DNA of 64,000 nucleotides from the NCBI GenBank assembly GCA_030512295.1, contig JAULSR010000002.1, positions 9,796,001-9,860,000 of the forward strand, given 5' to 3'. The stretch comes from Bombardia bombarda (lineage: Eukaryota; Ascomycota; Sordariomycetes; Sordariales; Lasiosphaeriaceae). The notes under the pieces are model-generated. The model saw only the letters and a list, made by a program, of their open reading frames with translations, was not told the origin of the DNA and made no database searches. This document shows positions 10,727 to 22,100 of the stretch, in pieces (the first letter of the stretch is position 1; the number at the start of each line of letters is the position of its first letter). The position numbers and the translations under genes are program-made.

Positions 10727-13700
10727 CTACTCCTCATCATCTTCTTGATCATCGTCTTCCGCTACTTCTTCGTTCCCTTCCTCGTTACTATTCCTTTCAC
10801 TGATCTCTTCATCGACCTCCTCCTCCTCCTCCTCCTCCTCCTCCTCCTCCTCCTCCTCCTCCTCCTCCTCCTCCTCTTCCTCCTCCTCCTCATCATCATC
10901 ATCGCCAGAATCATTGTCAGACCCAGATTCTCGAGAAATACTTGCATCGTCACCAGGCACAGGCTCGAACTCGGGTTCTATCTCTAGGAAGCGATGGTCC
11001 TTGTCGTGCATGCTTTCCCGCTCGGGAAAACATTTGAAGCAGAGGCTGATGTTCTCGCTGTTGCACTTGGCAAAAGTGCAGGCATATTGAATGCCGGCGA
11101 TTTCCTGCGAGAGGTCAGTCAAAACTGCATAGTGGAGGAAGAAGATCGAAGAATTGGACCGACCGATAAGCAGCTTGAGCAATAAGAAAATCTCCTCATT
11201 GCGACTCGGCTCTCATGAAACTGGCCATCCCATGTTTCCTCGCCACCGTCCTTGTCCTTCCGTGTTTGCTCCTCCTCGGGCGGGGCCAGTCTACCCAATG
11301 CCCCAGGCAGAAATGAAGCCCAGTCGTGGTACCTGGCCAGCTTGAGCGGCGACCACTGGCGGTCCTTGCTGAGCACCCAAAGGGCGTTCCGATCCTCATC
11401 AATGACTCTGCCTAACAAAGCTAAAATCTCTTCATCATTCCAGTGATGGCCTTTTGTTTTGCACAGCCACATCAGCGGCGTCCACCCGTCGTTATCTACA
11501 TGGGTGACCTGCATGGTGGCCTGCTCCGAGGGCTGCAGTAGCATGTCGAGGATGCCATACTTATCCACCTTCCAGGGCTGGGCGGCGAGGAGGAAATGGA
11601 CAGGTGACCGGCCATATCTGTCGCGGACGTCCAGCTCGGCACCAGCCCTAACCAGAGCACCAACATGTGCCACGCTGTTCGTCGCGGCGAGGTGGATGGG
11701 TCTCCTTCCCATGTCATCGGCCACATTGACGTCGGCTTCGCGCCGGATCAGGTACCGGAGTATCTTGTCCCATGGCAGGTTCAGGGCAGCACACATGATG
11801 GGGTATCCTAGCTGCCCGCCGCGGGCATTGACATCGACACCGGCCTCCTCGACCAAGTAGCGCACTATTCTGCCGCTGTTCCGTGCCCAGTCTCCAAGCG
11901 CCGTGTACAGTACAGACTCGCCGTAGTCACGATCCACTGCGCTGTGGTCTGCCTTGCCGTCCTCGATCAGCAACTTTACCATGTCGAGGTTATGATTCTT
12001 CACCGCCAGGTGGAGGATGCTCCCAAAGCTGGGCCCATAGACATTGACGGCTACCTTTCGCTCCTTGACTAGATATCGGGCTACCGCTATGTTGCTCGCC
12101 TTGACGGCTACAGCAAGTGGGGTATACCCGTCTTTATTGACGATACTAGTAGGGGCGCCGTGCTGCACGAGGAGCTGCACGACCGACAAGGGCGTATTTT
12201 CGTTGATGCTATGCAAAGCCGAGTTCCCGTTGCTGTCGGTGTCGTGTAGATTCGGCTTACCGTACTCAAGCAATGCTTCCAGTGTCTCCTCGGTTGACTC
12301 GCTCGGACTCTGGAGACAGTACTCGAGAGCGTAGCTGCCATCGGCCGTCTTGTGGTCTACACGAGCACCAGCCTTGAGAAGAAGGCGGACGCACTCTGCT
12401 TTCCCAGACTTGCAGGCAATGAGGAGCGCTGTCAGACTGTACTCGTCATGTGTTTCATTAGCCAAGGAAACCTCGAGGTCAGGCTTGGGCGCCTTTATGC
12501 GTGAGAGAAGATACTCCACGCTCGTTGCTTGACCGAATCGAATAGCATTCATCATGGCAGTTCCGGAATTTGCCTGAGCGTCGATTTCTGCACCGTGGTC
12601 TAGGAGAAGGTCTAACATGTCAGGAATATCATGGGCGCCGTGGAAAGGCGTCCACCCGTCGTCTGCATTCTTTGCGTTCACGTCGGCGCCTCTGGCCAAG
12701 AGTGTCTTGGCCATGTCGAATCTTCCTCTGTAGCTGGCAAGGAAAAGAGGAGTCTCGCCGTCCTTGCCGACGTAGTTGACATCTGCTTTGCCTTTGTCAA
12801 GGAGCAACTGGAATATCTCTGGAAAACCTTTGTCGATGGCGCGCGTGAGCGGCGTATTGTCCCACGACAACCTTTCGTCGAAGACGTCAACTGTAGCCGG
12901 CTTGCCATATTGGTTGTCAATTAGCATCTCGACAAGGTTCTTATTGCCTGTGTCGATCGCCGTCATGAGAGGCATGCCCTTGTCCAGGTGTATCTGGTTC
13001 GTCTCGGCTCCACTCTCCAGCAGTATTCTGACCACTTCGATATTTTCTGTATCGATGGCTTTGACGAGCAGGACGTCTTTATTCGGTGATACATGGTTTG
13101 GGTCTGCCCCGAACTTCAACAGCAGCCGACATATATCTGCATGGCCCGCTTTCACGGCGCAGTATAGCGCGCTCCCCTCTACCGACTCGGCATTGGCATT
13201 GGCGCCATTTTCAAGCAACAAGCGTGCGCACGCTTTGTACCCCCATTCTGCCGCCGTGACGATGGGGATGCGTGCGCTGAGGTACATAGCTGGGTCCGTC
13301 GTGTTCCCGGCGTGGATATCTGCGCCTGCCGCAATGAGAAGCTCCAATGACCTTTGTTGTCCATAAGCGACGGCTTTTTGAACAGCTGAGACGCCCTTTT
13401 CGTCCTTGTCCTGCAGATTGACTTCAGGAGTATCAAGGATCAGCTTCAATATGGCGGAGTTCCTACGCGTGGCCGCCGATAACAAAGCTGTAGTCCCGCT
13501 TATGGTTGCTATGTTTGGGTCTGCCTTGTGTTGCAGCAATAGCCTTACGGCGCCTTCCTGGCGCCAGAAGATGGCAGCGAGCAGAGCACTTCTGGTGCTA
13601 TCTGCCGAGATCACTTCATTCAGGTCATAAGAACCACATTCGGCCAGCGCAGATATGAGTGACTGGAGTCCGGCTGCAGCAGCCCGACCCAGGATGCGGT

Positions 13701-16700
13701 CGGGCCAGCTGAAACCCTCAATATCCCGTGCCTTGGCGAGCAACTCGTCCAAACCGCTCTCATGTCCATGAGCCGCGGCCCAGAATATGGCATTCTGAAG
13801 GTTTGTTTTGTCTACTTGCAGCACCGGCATGTCCAGCAGTCGGAGGACAAGACTTCTGTGTCCACAGCGGGCGGCCTCCGCAATTGCATCCCAGTAAGTC
13901 TGGTCCTGTACTGTGCGTTCGGTCCCGACATAACTCAATGACAGATTCTCCAACCCTAACATAGCCATGTACGGAAGAGGCGAGAGGTAGCTTCTTTGCA
14001 TCCGCGAGAAAGGATTTGATGCGATGTAGTGCGCCTCAGCCCATGTGCGCAAGGCGCTCTGATCGAGGAAGAATTCCATGAGCTGTTTGTTTACGGCGTC
14101 ATCACCTATGCCAGATAGGAAATGATGGGTGGTCCAAAACCGGACGGCGTATTCGGCAATACTAGCCCGTGGAAACATCATAACACCAGCCTCTGGGTCA
14201 ACACCATATTGGTCGGCCGACATGGTGGCTGCCAGAATTTGCTGCCCTTCTGGCAGTCTGAGGCAACGGAGACAGACTTCTGTGATGTGTTTGTGGATAG
14301 TCTTGGCTGTGTCTGGAATATCGGCACCATGCCCGGTTTTACCACCAGGTACTGCGCTGCCAGTGAGGGAGGCCACGTCAATGTGGTAGAGCGAGTCGTG
14401 ACTGAACTTGATATCGCGGCCATCGACGACAACAAGTCCACCAAAGGCTCGCTCGAGGTCTTGTGGGAAGCCATTGCCGTCAATGTCGACTATGCATACG
14501 GAATCGGGGATGTCACTGTTATGCGAGAGAGAGAAGGCTACTGCCTGTGCAAGCATCGGTGCGGTAAGGGGCTCCGCGGCATACCTCACCCACGCCAACA
14601 CAGCAGCTGCCCACTTTTTCTCATCTGGTCCGACAAACTTGCAAAATGCTCCAAGAACGCCCTCGACTGTGATTGGGGCGCTCTTGAGTGTTTGGATGAT
14701 TGACACGAATTTCGCTTTTGGCGTCCCGCGCCGGCACGCAGCAAGCCAGTTGAGGATGGCATGTCCCAGAAACAGCGATCCTGCCTCTATGCACTGACTC
14801 ATGAGCTCCTCAAGCTGAGGTCTGAGTTCCTTGAATATTGGGCGTCGCTGGGCAAGAAGTTGAGCTTCTTTGTTGAGCGAGCTCATGTCCATTTTACCGA
14901 TCAGCTTCTGCTGGTCAAGAAGAGCCTGACATTGGCTAAGATCAAGGAGGCAAGAAGATGGCAAAGACTTTGATAGAGACACATCAAGATTGCTGGTAGA
15001 GATAATGACCTTGTATGGAGATTCACTCTCCTGCTGGGCCTCGAGAAGGCGATCTAGGAACCACTGACGCTCTGCCGGATCCAAGCACTGATCGAAGCAG
15101 CCGATGAAAATGGTCAGATTTTCGGTTGCGTTAAAGTCGCGCAGGGCATCAAATATCAGATATATATCATCGAGCGACCAGACGGCGTGAGAGTGCGTGA
15201 GCAGGTCAAAGATGTGTGGAATGGGCTTGTCTAGCATGTCGCCGAAGCGCCACGCGAGGTCGTTGATGAACGTGAGCAGCATGGACCGCAACGTGTTGTA
15301 CCGGCTGTCATGGCGGTCGAACTCAAAATAGAGCACGCTACGCTCGACAAGCCTGAACTCTCTGTGCATCTCGTAGTCGTAGTCGTTGTGAAGTTGCTGC
15401 GAGAGCTTGGACATGGAAATATTAGCCAGCCCGAATGAGGTACTGGTATCGGGGCTGGTGGCTGTGTCCGAGCCGAGACCGCCGTGCAAGTAGAGCAGTC
15501 CTGGCCCCACATCCTTGCCGCGAAATAGGGTGTAGGCATCCTGCTTGTAGATCCACGAGATAAAGGGCTCCCTGGGCTGGAGTTTGTCGAACCATTCGTG
15601 CGTGGGTTTCCGAGGTGGGATAAGAGAGAGGAGGTTGCCTTGTACTTGGAACAACTTATATAGAATATTGAGGGCTAGAAAATGGCGCAGAGGTAGACGC
15701 AGCAGATTAGTTGCCGGTAGTTATCCACGTACTCAGCGATAGCACATGCGGCTTTACTGAGAGGAACGCTGGAAAAAGGGAAAAAAAAAAGGAAAAAAAG
15801 AAGGGGGGGTGTGAGGGCTGGGCACGTACAGAAGCCGGTCTGGCCGAACAAGTCATTATAATACGAATACCATTTTATATCATCCGGATCTACCCCAAGG
15901 GGCAAATCGAAGTGGTCAACAAATAACTTATACTCGCTAGGCATACGGAATGGGTTGCCTATGGTTGAATTGTACCATGAATCTCGAAAGGGTGTTCTTC
16001 GCATGGCTATTCTTCGCAAGGCTATTCTTCGCGTTGGTATAGGGGGTACATCTGGTGTGGCCGCCTCCGTTGGTGGCGTCTCTGTTACTGCAAGGTCCAG
16101 AGTCTCGTCCTTGTCTTCATTGCCGTCCTGATTCTCGCTCCCGGTCTGCTCCCTCAGGTCCAGGGTTCTTAAGCCAGACCAGACATAAATCATCTGAGCG
16201 CGCGTGACTAGATTGGTCTCGAGGAAGTGGATGTTGGTGTCCCACACCTGCTCGGCAAGGCTTCCAACCCTTTTCACCACGTCCAGCGTCAAGACTTCGA
16301 GAGTCTTGAGGTCGATACTGTCGCCATTCAGGTCCCCTTCCGTTCTAGGCATCATCAGCAGCTGCAACAGCTGATCCTGGATATCATCCTTGTTCTTTGC
16401 CCTGTGCAGGACACCCAGGAAGACGATTGCCGTGGTCAGCAAGGCAACGTGTCGATATCGCACAGGCTGCAAGGCGGCTTCGATCAGGGCACGCTTGACG
16501 ATCTGGCCGCCTATGTCGTGACAGATCCAGATCACGGGCCGGTCCGTCTCGGTGGCGGGCAGGGCGTCGCGCATCTCGATGTAAGCATCAAGGAGCCGGC
16601 GAGCCTCGATGGCGATGCCATCTGCCGGGTCATGATGGAAGATGTCGGCCTTGCTGTCAGTGCGGTAAGTGAAGTCGATCTGGCGCGCACGGTCGAGAGA

Positions 16701-17206
16701 CCTGAAGAGGCCGTCGCGGACCCAGGGCTGGCCCTCAGCCGTTTTCCAGACCGCCGATGGATCGTCGCGGATGCCATGGACCGTGATAATGTCATAGTCA
16801 TCGTAGTTGGACCACGCAAAAAAGTCATTGACGTGCAAGCCATATTTGACGGGCCTGCTGGGTGGCGGCGGGCCTGGGGAGGAGCGGCGAGAGCGGGTGC
16901 TGGACCGGGAAAAGAGGTCTGATGTCCGTGTGTGTATTGTCTTTTCGGATGCGGCGCTACTTTGGTTGTCTTCATCGTCGTCATCACTATCATTGTCACC
17001 ATCTGCCACTTGATCCTTTTCTGAAGAACCCAAAGGGCCTGGGGCGGGGCTCCCTCGACCTCGTTAGGTGTCGTCTCCGCAACTGCCTCTGACTCATGGG
17101 CCAGAGATGAAGGTTCATTACTTTCGGAGTCGGTACTGCTGTCAACATCGCTGTTGACGCCTTCGTCTGATGAGTGTCGATCTGAGAAGTCGTTCTCGCC
17201 CGACAT
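10727..17206 (-). CDS. NLR-like protein: degenerate alpha/beta-hydrolase, degenerate NTPase, ankyrin repeats, ZZ finger, 2060 aa
   Basis: Four exons: 17122-17206, 15830-17038, 11164-15674 and 10727-11104, all GT..AG and in phase. Residues 1-90 are acidic and disordered. Residues ~105-330 match the lipase-like (SesB/PGAP1-like) domain found at the front of fungal NLRs (DYDIITVHGIRDD), but the nucleophile elbow reads CHDIGG near residue 203 instead of GHSLGG. A STAND/NACHT-like region follows, with a P-loop relic YLHGGLGSD (~496) that lacks the Lys and a Walker B relic TIFIGCFDQC (~624). About twenty ankyrin repeats fill residues ~1000-1890. The end has a ZZ-type zinc finger (YCSSC, then CTFAKC, LCFKC and a His pair) and about 29 consecutive Glu. 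The last intron (11105-11163, CTGAC branch point) splits the ZZ finger. The role is inferred to be self/non-self or stress sensing. Confidence 0.85.
10816..10890. repeat. (TCC)n trinucleotide microsatellite, coding for poly-Glu
   Basis: About 25 uninterrupted or nearly uninterrupted CTC/TCC units. On the minus strand they are GAG/GAA codons in the last exon of the NLR-like gene, giving a run of about 29 Glu followed by acidic sequence. The tract is likely length-variable between strains. Confidence 0.9.
15995..16039. repeat. three tandem 15-bp units inside the NLR-like gene
   Basis: Units at 15995-16009, 16010-16024 and 16025-16039 differ by one base between the first two and by a few bases in the third. 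On the minus strand they encode TRRIALRRIAMRR, a basic five-residue repeat in the linker between the hydrolase-like and NTPase-like regions. Confidence 0.85.
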
Positions 17207-17748
17207 GTTGCTAATGGTGTGACAGGCTGTTCTTGGTCAACCAACGCTCCCATCTTAGGATAAGAATTGTGTTTACTTACTTACCTGGCTGCCTGGGTAG
17301 GTATCTAGGTTACTAAGTCAGTTCACTCAGCAGCCGAGGGAAAGGCGCTGTTCGTCGATGAAACAAAGCCTGACTAAAATGAAACAGAGAAATGGTTGCG
17401 GGCCGATCCTCGTCAGGTTCAATCACAACGGCCCTAGCTCAGGTCCACCCCCGTCCTCACTGACGATAAGGATTAGTGTAGCTACCTGATTATGGGGTGG
17501 GTTTATCGAGACTATACAAGTACACTCCCCACCCATGTCAGCCAATCTCGAAGAGGGGAAGAGCCATGATATGTAGGTACCCACCTAGTAAGTCTAGGGT
17601 ACGAGGGGGGGGGGGAGCGTTGTTCGACACATGCATGTACTTTGAAGAGGGGAAATTCATTCGGCCGTAATCATTCTGACACATTACACAGTAGAGACAA
17701 GATAAAGATGGTCTGCGGCAGAGATTCTAGTACGAATACACAATCATC
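17207..17748. promoter_or_regulatory. intergenic, NLR-like gene promoter
   Basis: This lies between the start of the NLR-like gene and the 3' end of the next minus-strand gene. It has several TAGGTA/TACCTA motifs (about 17281-17310 and 17575-17600) and a run of 11 G near 17608. No gene is seen. Confidence 0.4.
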
Positions 17749-18669
17749 TCATGTTTGCTGCTGGTGACTTTTGATGCCATCCGTAATCATGGTCGTAAAG
17801 GTGACATCGCTCAGCTTTTGCAGGTCCAGACTGCCCAACTCTTCCACATTGTAGACCATCAACTTGTTGGTTGGCTTTCTATCCGGAGTCGGCTGCAAGA
17901 TAACGGCGTCGTCGGGCTCGACCCTGCTGAAACATGTCTCCATCCTCGTCCACTTGTCCGCCTTGACTTCGATCTTGGGCATGCAGGTGAAGTTCTTCTC
18001 GTCCCGCCGCTTGACCAAGACGGCCACGCGCAAGGACGACGGAATGCCCGTCTTGAGCGTCTTGTTCTCCAGCAGCGTCCACTTGGCCACGCGGTTGGGC
18101 TCAACATTGTTCACGACATATTTGCCCCCGCTCACCGTTGTCGCGTCCGTCGTCTCGCGCTCGACTGTCTTCTCCCATTTCGGCTCCAGCTTCGTCTCGG
18201 CCACGTAGCTGACCCCGGCACTGCCAGTAAGGCCCTTGGTGACGTGCTCCGTCTGCTTGCTGGGAACCAGACTGTAATGGCCGTCGAACGAGACAGCCTC
18301 GACCTCGGGCACCTCATCGTCCGGGTCCAAGGGGTCGAACTGCAGAGACAGAGTGGCGGCAGAAACACGGCGCGACTTCTTCTGCGGGTCGAAGCGGAAC
18401 TGCAGCACCATCAGGGTTGCCCAAAACTCGCTGTCGTCTGACATGGCGCCGTGGATGATGTCGACGACGGTGCATCGCACGTCGATGGCGCCCGATCGCT
18501 GCACCACCTGGCTGCGCTGGTACGGGTCCTTGGGGTTGTTCTTGGTGTGAAAGCCGCCGGCCACGGCCCCGCTCGTAAACATGCCAACGTCGAAAACGTC
18601 AACGTCGTCATCGAGCTCGATGCCGTCGAGTGCCGGGGAGGCAGGCGGGCTTTCTGTTGTGTCTGGCAT
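17749..18669 (-). CDS. hypothetical beta-rich protein, 306 aa, head-to-head with ankyrin-subtilase
   Basis: Single-exon frame with ATG at 18669 (MPDTTESPPASPALDG). The frame stays open upstream to a TTG at 18684, which is unlikely to be the start. After an acidic leader of about 35 residues, the protein alternates short hydrophobic strands with charged turns: FWATLMVLQFRFDP, SAATLSLQFDP and ipssLRVAVLVKRRD. This suggests a beta-sandwich fold, and there is no signal peptide or long helix. I remember similar fungal hypothetical proteins with a W-x-LLENK-TxK-SGIP motif (here KWTLLENKTLKTGIPSS), but no characterised function. It is divergently placed 445 bp from the ankyrin-subtilase gene and follows the NLR-like gene, so it may act with them. 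A gasdermin-like or other protease-activated role is speculation to be tested. Confidence 0.75.
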   Translation of the reverse strand: MPDTTESPPASPALDGIELDDDVDVFDVGMFTSGAVAGGFHTKNNPKDPYQRSQVVQRSGAIDVRCTVVDIIHGAMSDDSEFWATLMVLQFRFDPQKKSRRVSAATLSLQFDPLDPDDEVPEVEAVSFDGHYSLVPSKQTEHVTKGLTGSAGVSYVAETKLEPKWEKTVERETTDATTVSGGKYVVNNVEPNRVAKWTLLENKTLKTGIPSSLRVAVLVKRRDEKNFTCMPKIEVKADKWTRMETCFSRVEPDDAVILQPTPDRKPTNKLMVYNVEELGSLDLQKLSDVTFTTMITDGIKSHQQQT

Positions 18670-19114
18670 GGCGTACCGACTCAATCACTGGCAGTTGCTA
18701 GATCGCATGCAACCTGAAGGCTATGTATGGGAGGAGAAGAGCTAAGCAGTCAGTATGTAGATATTCCAAGTCAGTGGGTAGAGTCCATATGCCGGAACCG
18801 AGATACCACAAGGAAGGGATACCACATGGAAGGCATCCTCGAGGGGGGGCTGGCTGCACCGCACCGATGCAGGAGCTAGCAGGTCAAGTGGGTGGCTGTG
18901 CCGTATTCTAATGTCACCATCAGCATGGCGCTACTGCAGAGATCCCTGAGAATAACTGGAACCATGCATGCGGTAGAGTGGGATAGGGGTGAGACTATCC
19001 CAACCTGGTCCTGCACATCTTCTCCTCTCACCCTTCCATGTCACGACACCATCCATGCAGCCCCAAAACCAGACTCGCACCCAAACTCTGCCTGGCTCTT
19101 CACCAAGTATCACA
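18670..19114. promoter_or_regulatory. bidirectional promoter region
   Basis: This 445-bp gap separates the divergent starts at 18669 (-) and 19115 (+). It may drive both genes. No known binding site was recognised with confidence. Confidence 0.45.
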
Positions 19115-22100
19115 ATGTCGGACTACGAGGACAAGGACAGAGAGTGGGATGCTCAACATGACGGCCGTGACAACGACACAAGCTCGACCGAAGAAGACGA
19201 GGAAGACGAGGATGACGATGTACCGTACGGCAATCATGATGCTGTGGCACAGAGAAGAAAGAAGCTCATGAAAGATGCCAAGCAAGCCATAATTCAGCGC
19301 AACGGCAACTTCCTGACGCCGGGCTCTCTAGAAGCCTTCCTGGACACCTACGGCGAGGTGGTTGGCCAGTACATCGACGACCCAGAGCTGGACATGACAG
19401 TGCTGCACAGCATCCTCCAGGTGACCAAGCACAGTAGCGACCGCATCAAGTCGGCCAACCTCGAGCCGCTGGTTCGCCACATCGTCAAGGGATACCCCGA
19501 CATGCTCTGGCGCGAGAACGGTGACGGCCAGAACCCCCTCTACCTGGCCGTCAAGTACAAAAAAACGCCCATCGTCGAGTACATGATCGATGCCTGCTCC
19601 AACCCCGAGGACCTCGCCAAGGCCCTCGCCAGCCCCGCCAACGACGGCGATAGCAAGACCACCCTGCACCTCGCCTTGGACAAGGACTTCCGGCCCCTGG
19701 TAACGGAGAAACTCATCCGGTCCGCCGGCGATGACGCCCTAGGGAAACAGGACAAGAACGGCAGGACACCACTGCACTACGCCGTGAGGTACGACCAGTG
19801 CAGCGACGCGCGGGTCAGGATCATAGACATGTTTATCGAGCGCGACCAACGTATCATATCCAAGAGCAAGAAAAAGGAAGCCAACGCGCCCGTGAGGACT
19901 TTCCTTGACGAGGTCGACGACAACGACCGGTCTGTCTACATGCGACACCTGGAAACCTTCACTGCCTATGTTCCGCCAAAGACTCCCATGGCGGCTGTGA
20001 ATGAAGACGCTGCAAATATTGGCATTCCGGCGCCCAAGACGGGCAGTACTAGTAGTGGCAAGAAGCAGTGGGGTGCAGGCAAGGGCGAGAAGGAGGGCAA
20101 GCCGCAGACAACGACGGCGACCGCTGAGCGCGAACAGCGCGGCGGCGGGCGTGACCGTGACCGTGACCGTGACCGTGACCGTGATGCTGAACGGGAAAGG
20201 GGCGAGAAGGCCTCAGCAGCGTCACGACTGCCTGATGACAAGGAAAAGAAACGCCGTGAGATGCAAGAGAAGGAGGACAGGGAGAAGGAGAGGGCCTTGA
20301 AGCTGGTCGCTACTGGCACTGCCACCGCCTCGTCAGTCCGCGGCATAGACATCGTAACGCATCCAGTCCACCGCGCTGGCGCTGAGCCCTCGCCAAACAC
20401 GCCACTCAAGAGAGTGGCGACAGCTCGACTGGATGGAACCTTGGCTCTGCCAACCGAGGAAAGCAAGAAGGAAAAGGACAAGGTGGCGCCTGCTCGTAGT
20501 TCCAAGTCGGCAGCCAAGTCCACAAGGAAGAAGTCGTCCACCAGTGCCGAGAAGGCCGACCCGAAGTCGCTGGCAAAGAACTCGGAGAAAGTGCTAAACA
20601 GCTTAAAGCTCCATTATATGAGGACAAGAGACACCGAGACGGCCACAAGATTCCTCTACGGCAACAACATCGACGGTAAGTCTCCGAGAGTGTGGCTGCT
20701 ACAAGTGACTACCTTGCCTCAGGTAGGAATGGGCGACTGACAAAATCACCAACCATCAGGAATCCAGATTTGTTTCGAGTATAACGGTCTGCCTGAGGTA
20801 ATGAAGGAGAGGGTCTTCCTCAACCGGTTCGGCAAGGACCAAGACAGCGGAGTCAAGTTCGACAGGATTCTGCGATATGTCTCGTTTCCAAAAGTAGTCG
20901 TAAAGCGGGAGCCCCTTGGAAGACTAGCCTCGAAAAGGGCCGCCCAGACCTCTCCAGATTCGATTGGCATTGGACGTCGTGATATGCAGTTCTTCTTTGA
21001 GTGGTTATATGCAAAGGTCTTTTATTAATCACCCCCTTTTTATTTGAAGATTACCTTCATAAGTGGCAATCAAATTCCGCTAACGCCTCAAACTTCAGGG
21101 TGTTCGCCACATCATCAAAGTCTTTGTCGACGACACGTCGACTCCAGCCCACGGAGACGAAGCAATCGCAGCGTCACTGCAAAACATGGTGGTAGAGCAA
21201 CTCCATTGGCTCAAGGCCGACCTCGATCCCCGCAGTGTGTGCATCGCGGGGACAGGGTTGAAGAATGAACCTGGCAAGAACGTGCCCAGCCAAGTGACTG
21301 AGGTGGCGCTCCCATGGAGTGGCAACAACGCCATATTGCGGGCGTGGAGCGAGCCGGAGGGCTTGCCGCTGCTACCCAAGCTTTCCAAGGTTCATCTTAT
21401 CATGCCTCCGGCAACTGAGGTAAGGTGTTGTCAGAATCTAAAGACGCTTATCTTGACGTGGCGAATAGCTGATTTGATAACAGACGTATGATTCGCGAGA
21501 ATGGATCGAAAACAACCTGCGTGAATTCCAAACTCGCCTAGATAAGAATGCTACCATGAACCGGTCATCTACAGAGAGTAAGAGCACGGTGGACCAACCC
21601 GTCAAGACAATAATGGGACCACCACCACCACCACCACCATCAAAGCCAAAGACACACCACATTGAAGTCTTCAAAGTTCAGCCCGCCACAGGCAAGTCTC
21701 AAAGGGTTCTGGTTGGAGGTAATGGAAGAGACGGCAACTCATCCTCGTCGCGCTCCAACCAAGTGATCACGTCCCACCAGTGGCTCGACACCATGGACAC
21801 ATTCAGCGAACACTTTGCTCCCTTCTGGGAGGAGACGCTGAAGAGGTTCCACCAGGTGCGTGGTGAGCGGGCGGGCGAGACGGCCGAGGGCGTGGAGAAG
21901 GACGTCGTCGTGGCCCTAATCGATGATGGCGTTGACTCTTGCGACGATGTGTTTGCCGGCAGTCAGATCTTATCAGACGGCAAGACGTTCGACTATCACG
22001 ACGACAGAATGGGCCCTTACTTTGTGTCGGCCACAGGCCACGGAACAGTCATGGCGAGCATGATCCTCAGAGTGTGTCCCATGGCCAAGATCTATCCGAT

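Noticed and set aside
19055..19114. Upstream in-frame ATG of the ankyrin-subtilase
   Set aside because: It is possible, but the 20 added residues are Gln/Thr/Pro-rich. The acidic MSDYED start resembles the leaders of related proteins, so 19115 was preferred.
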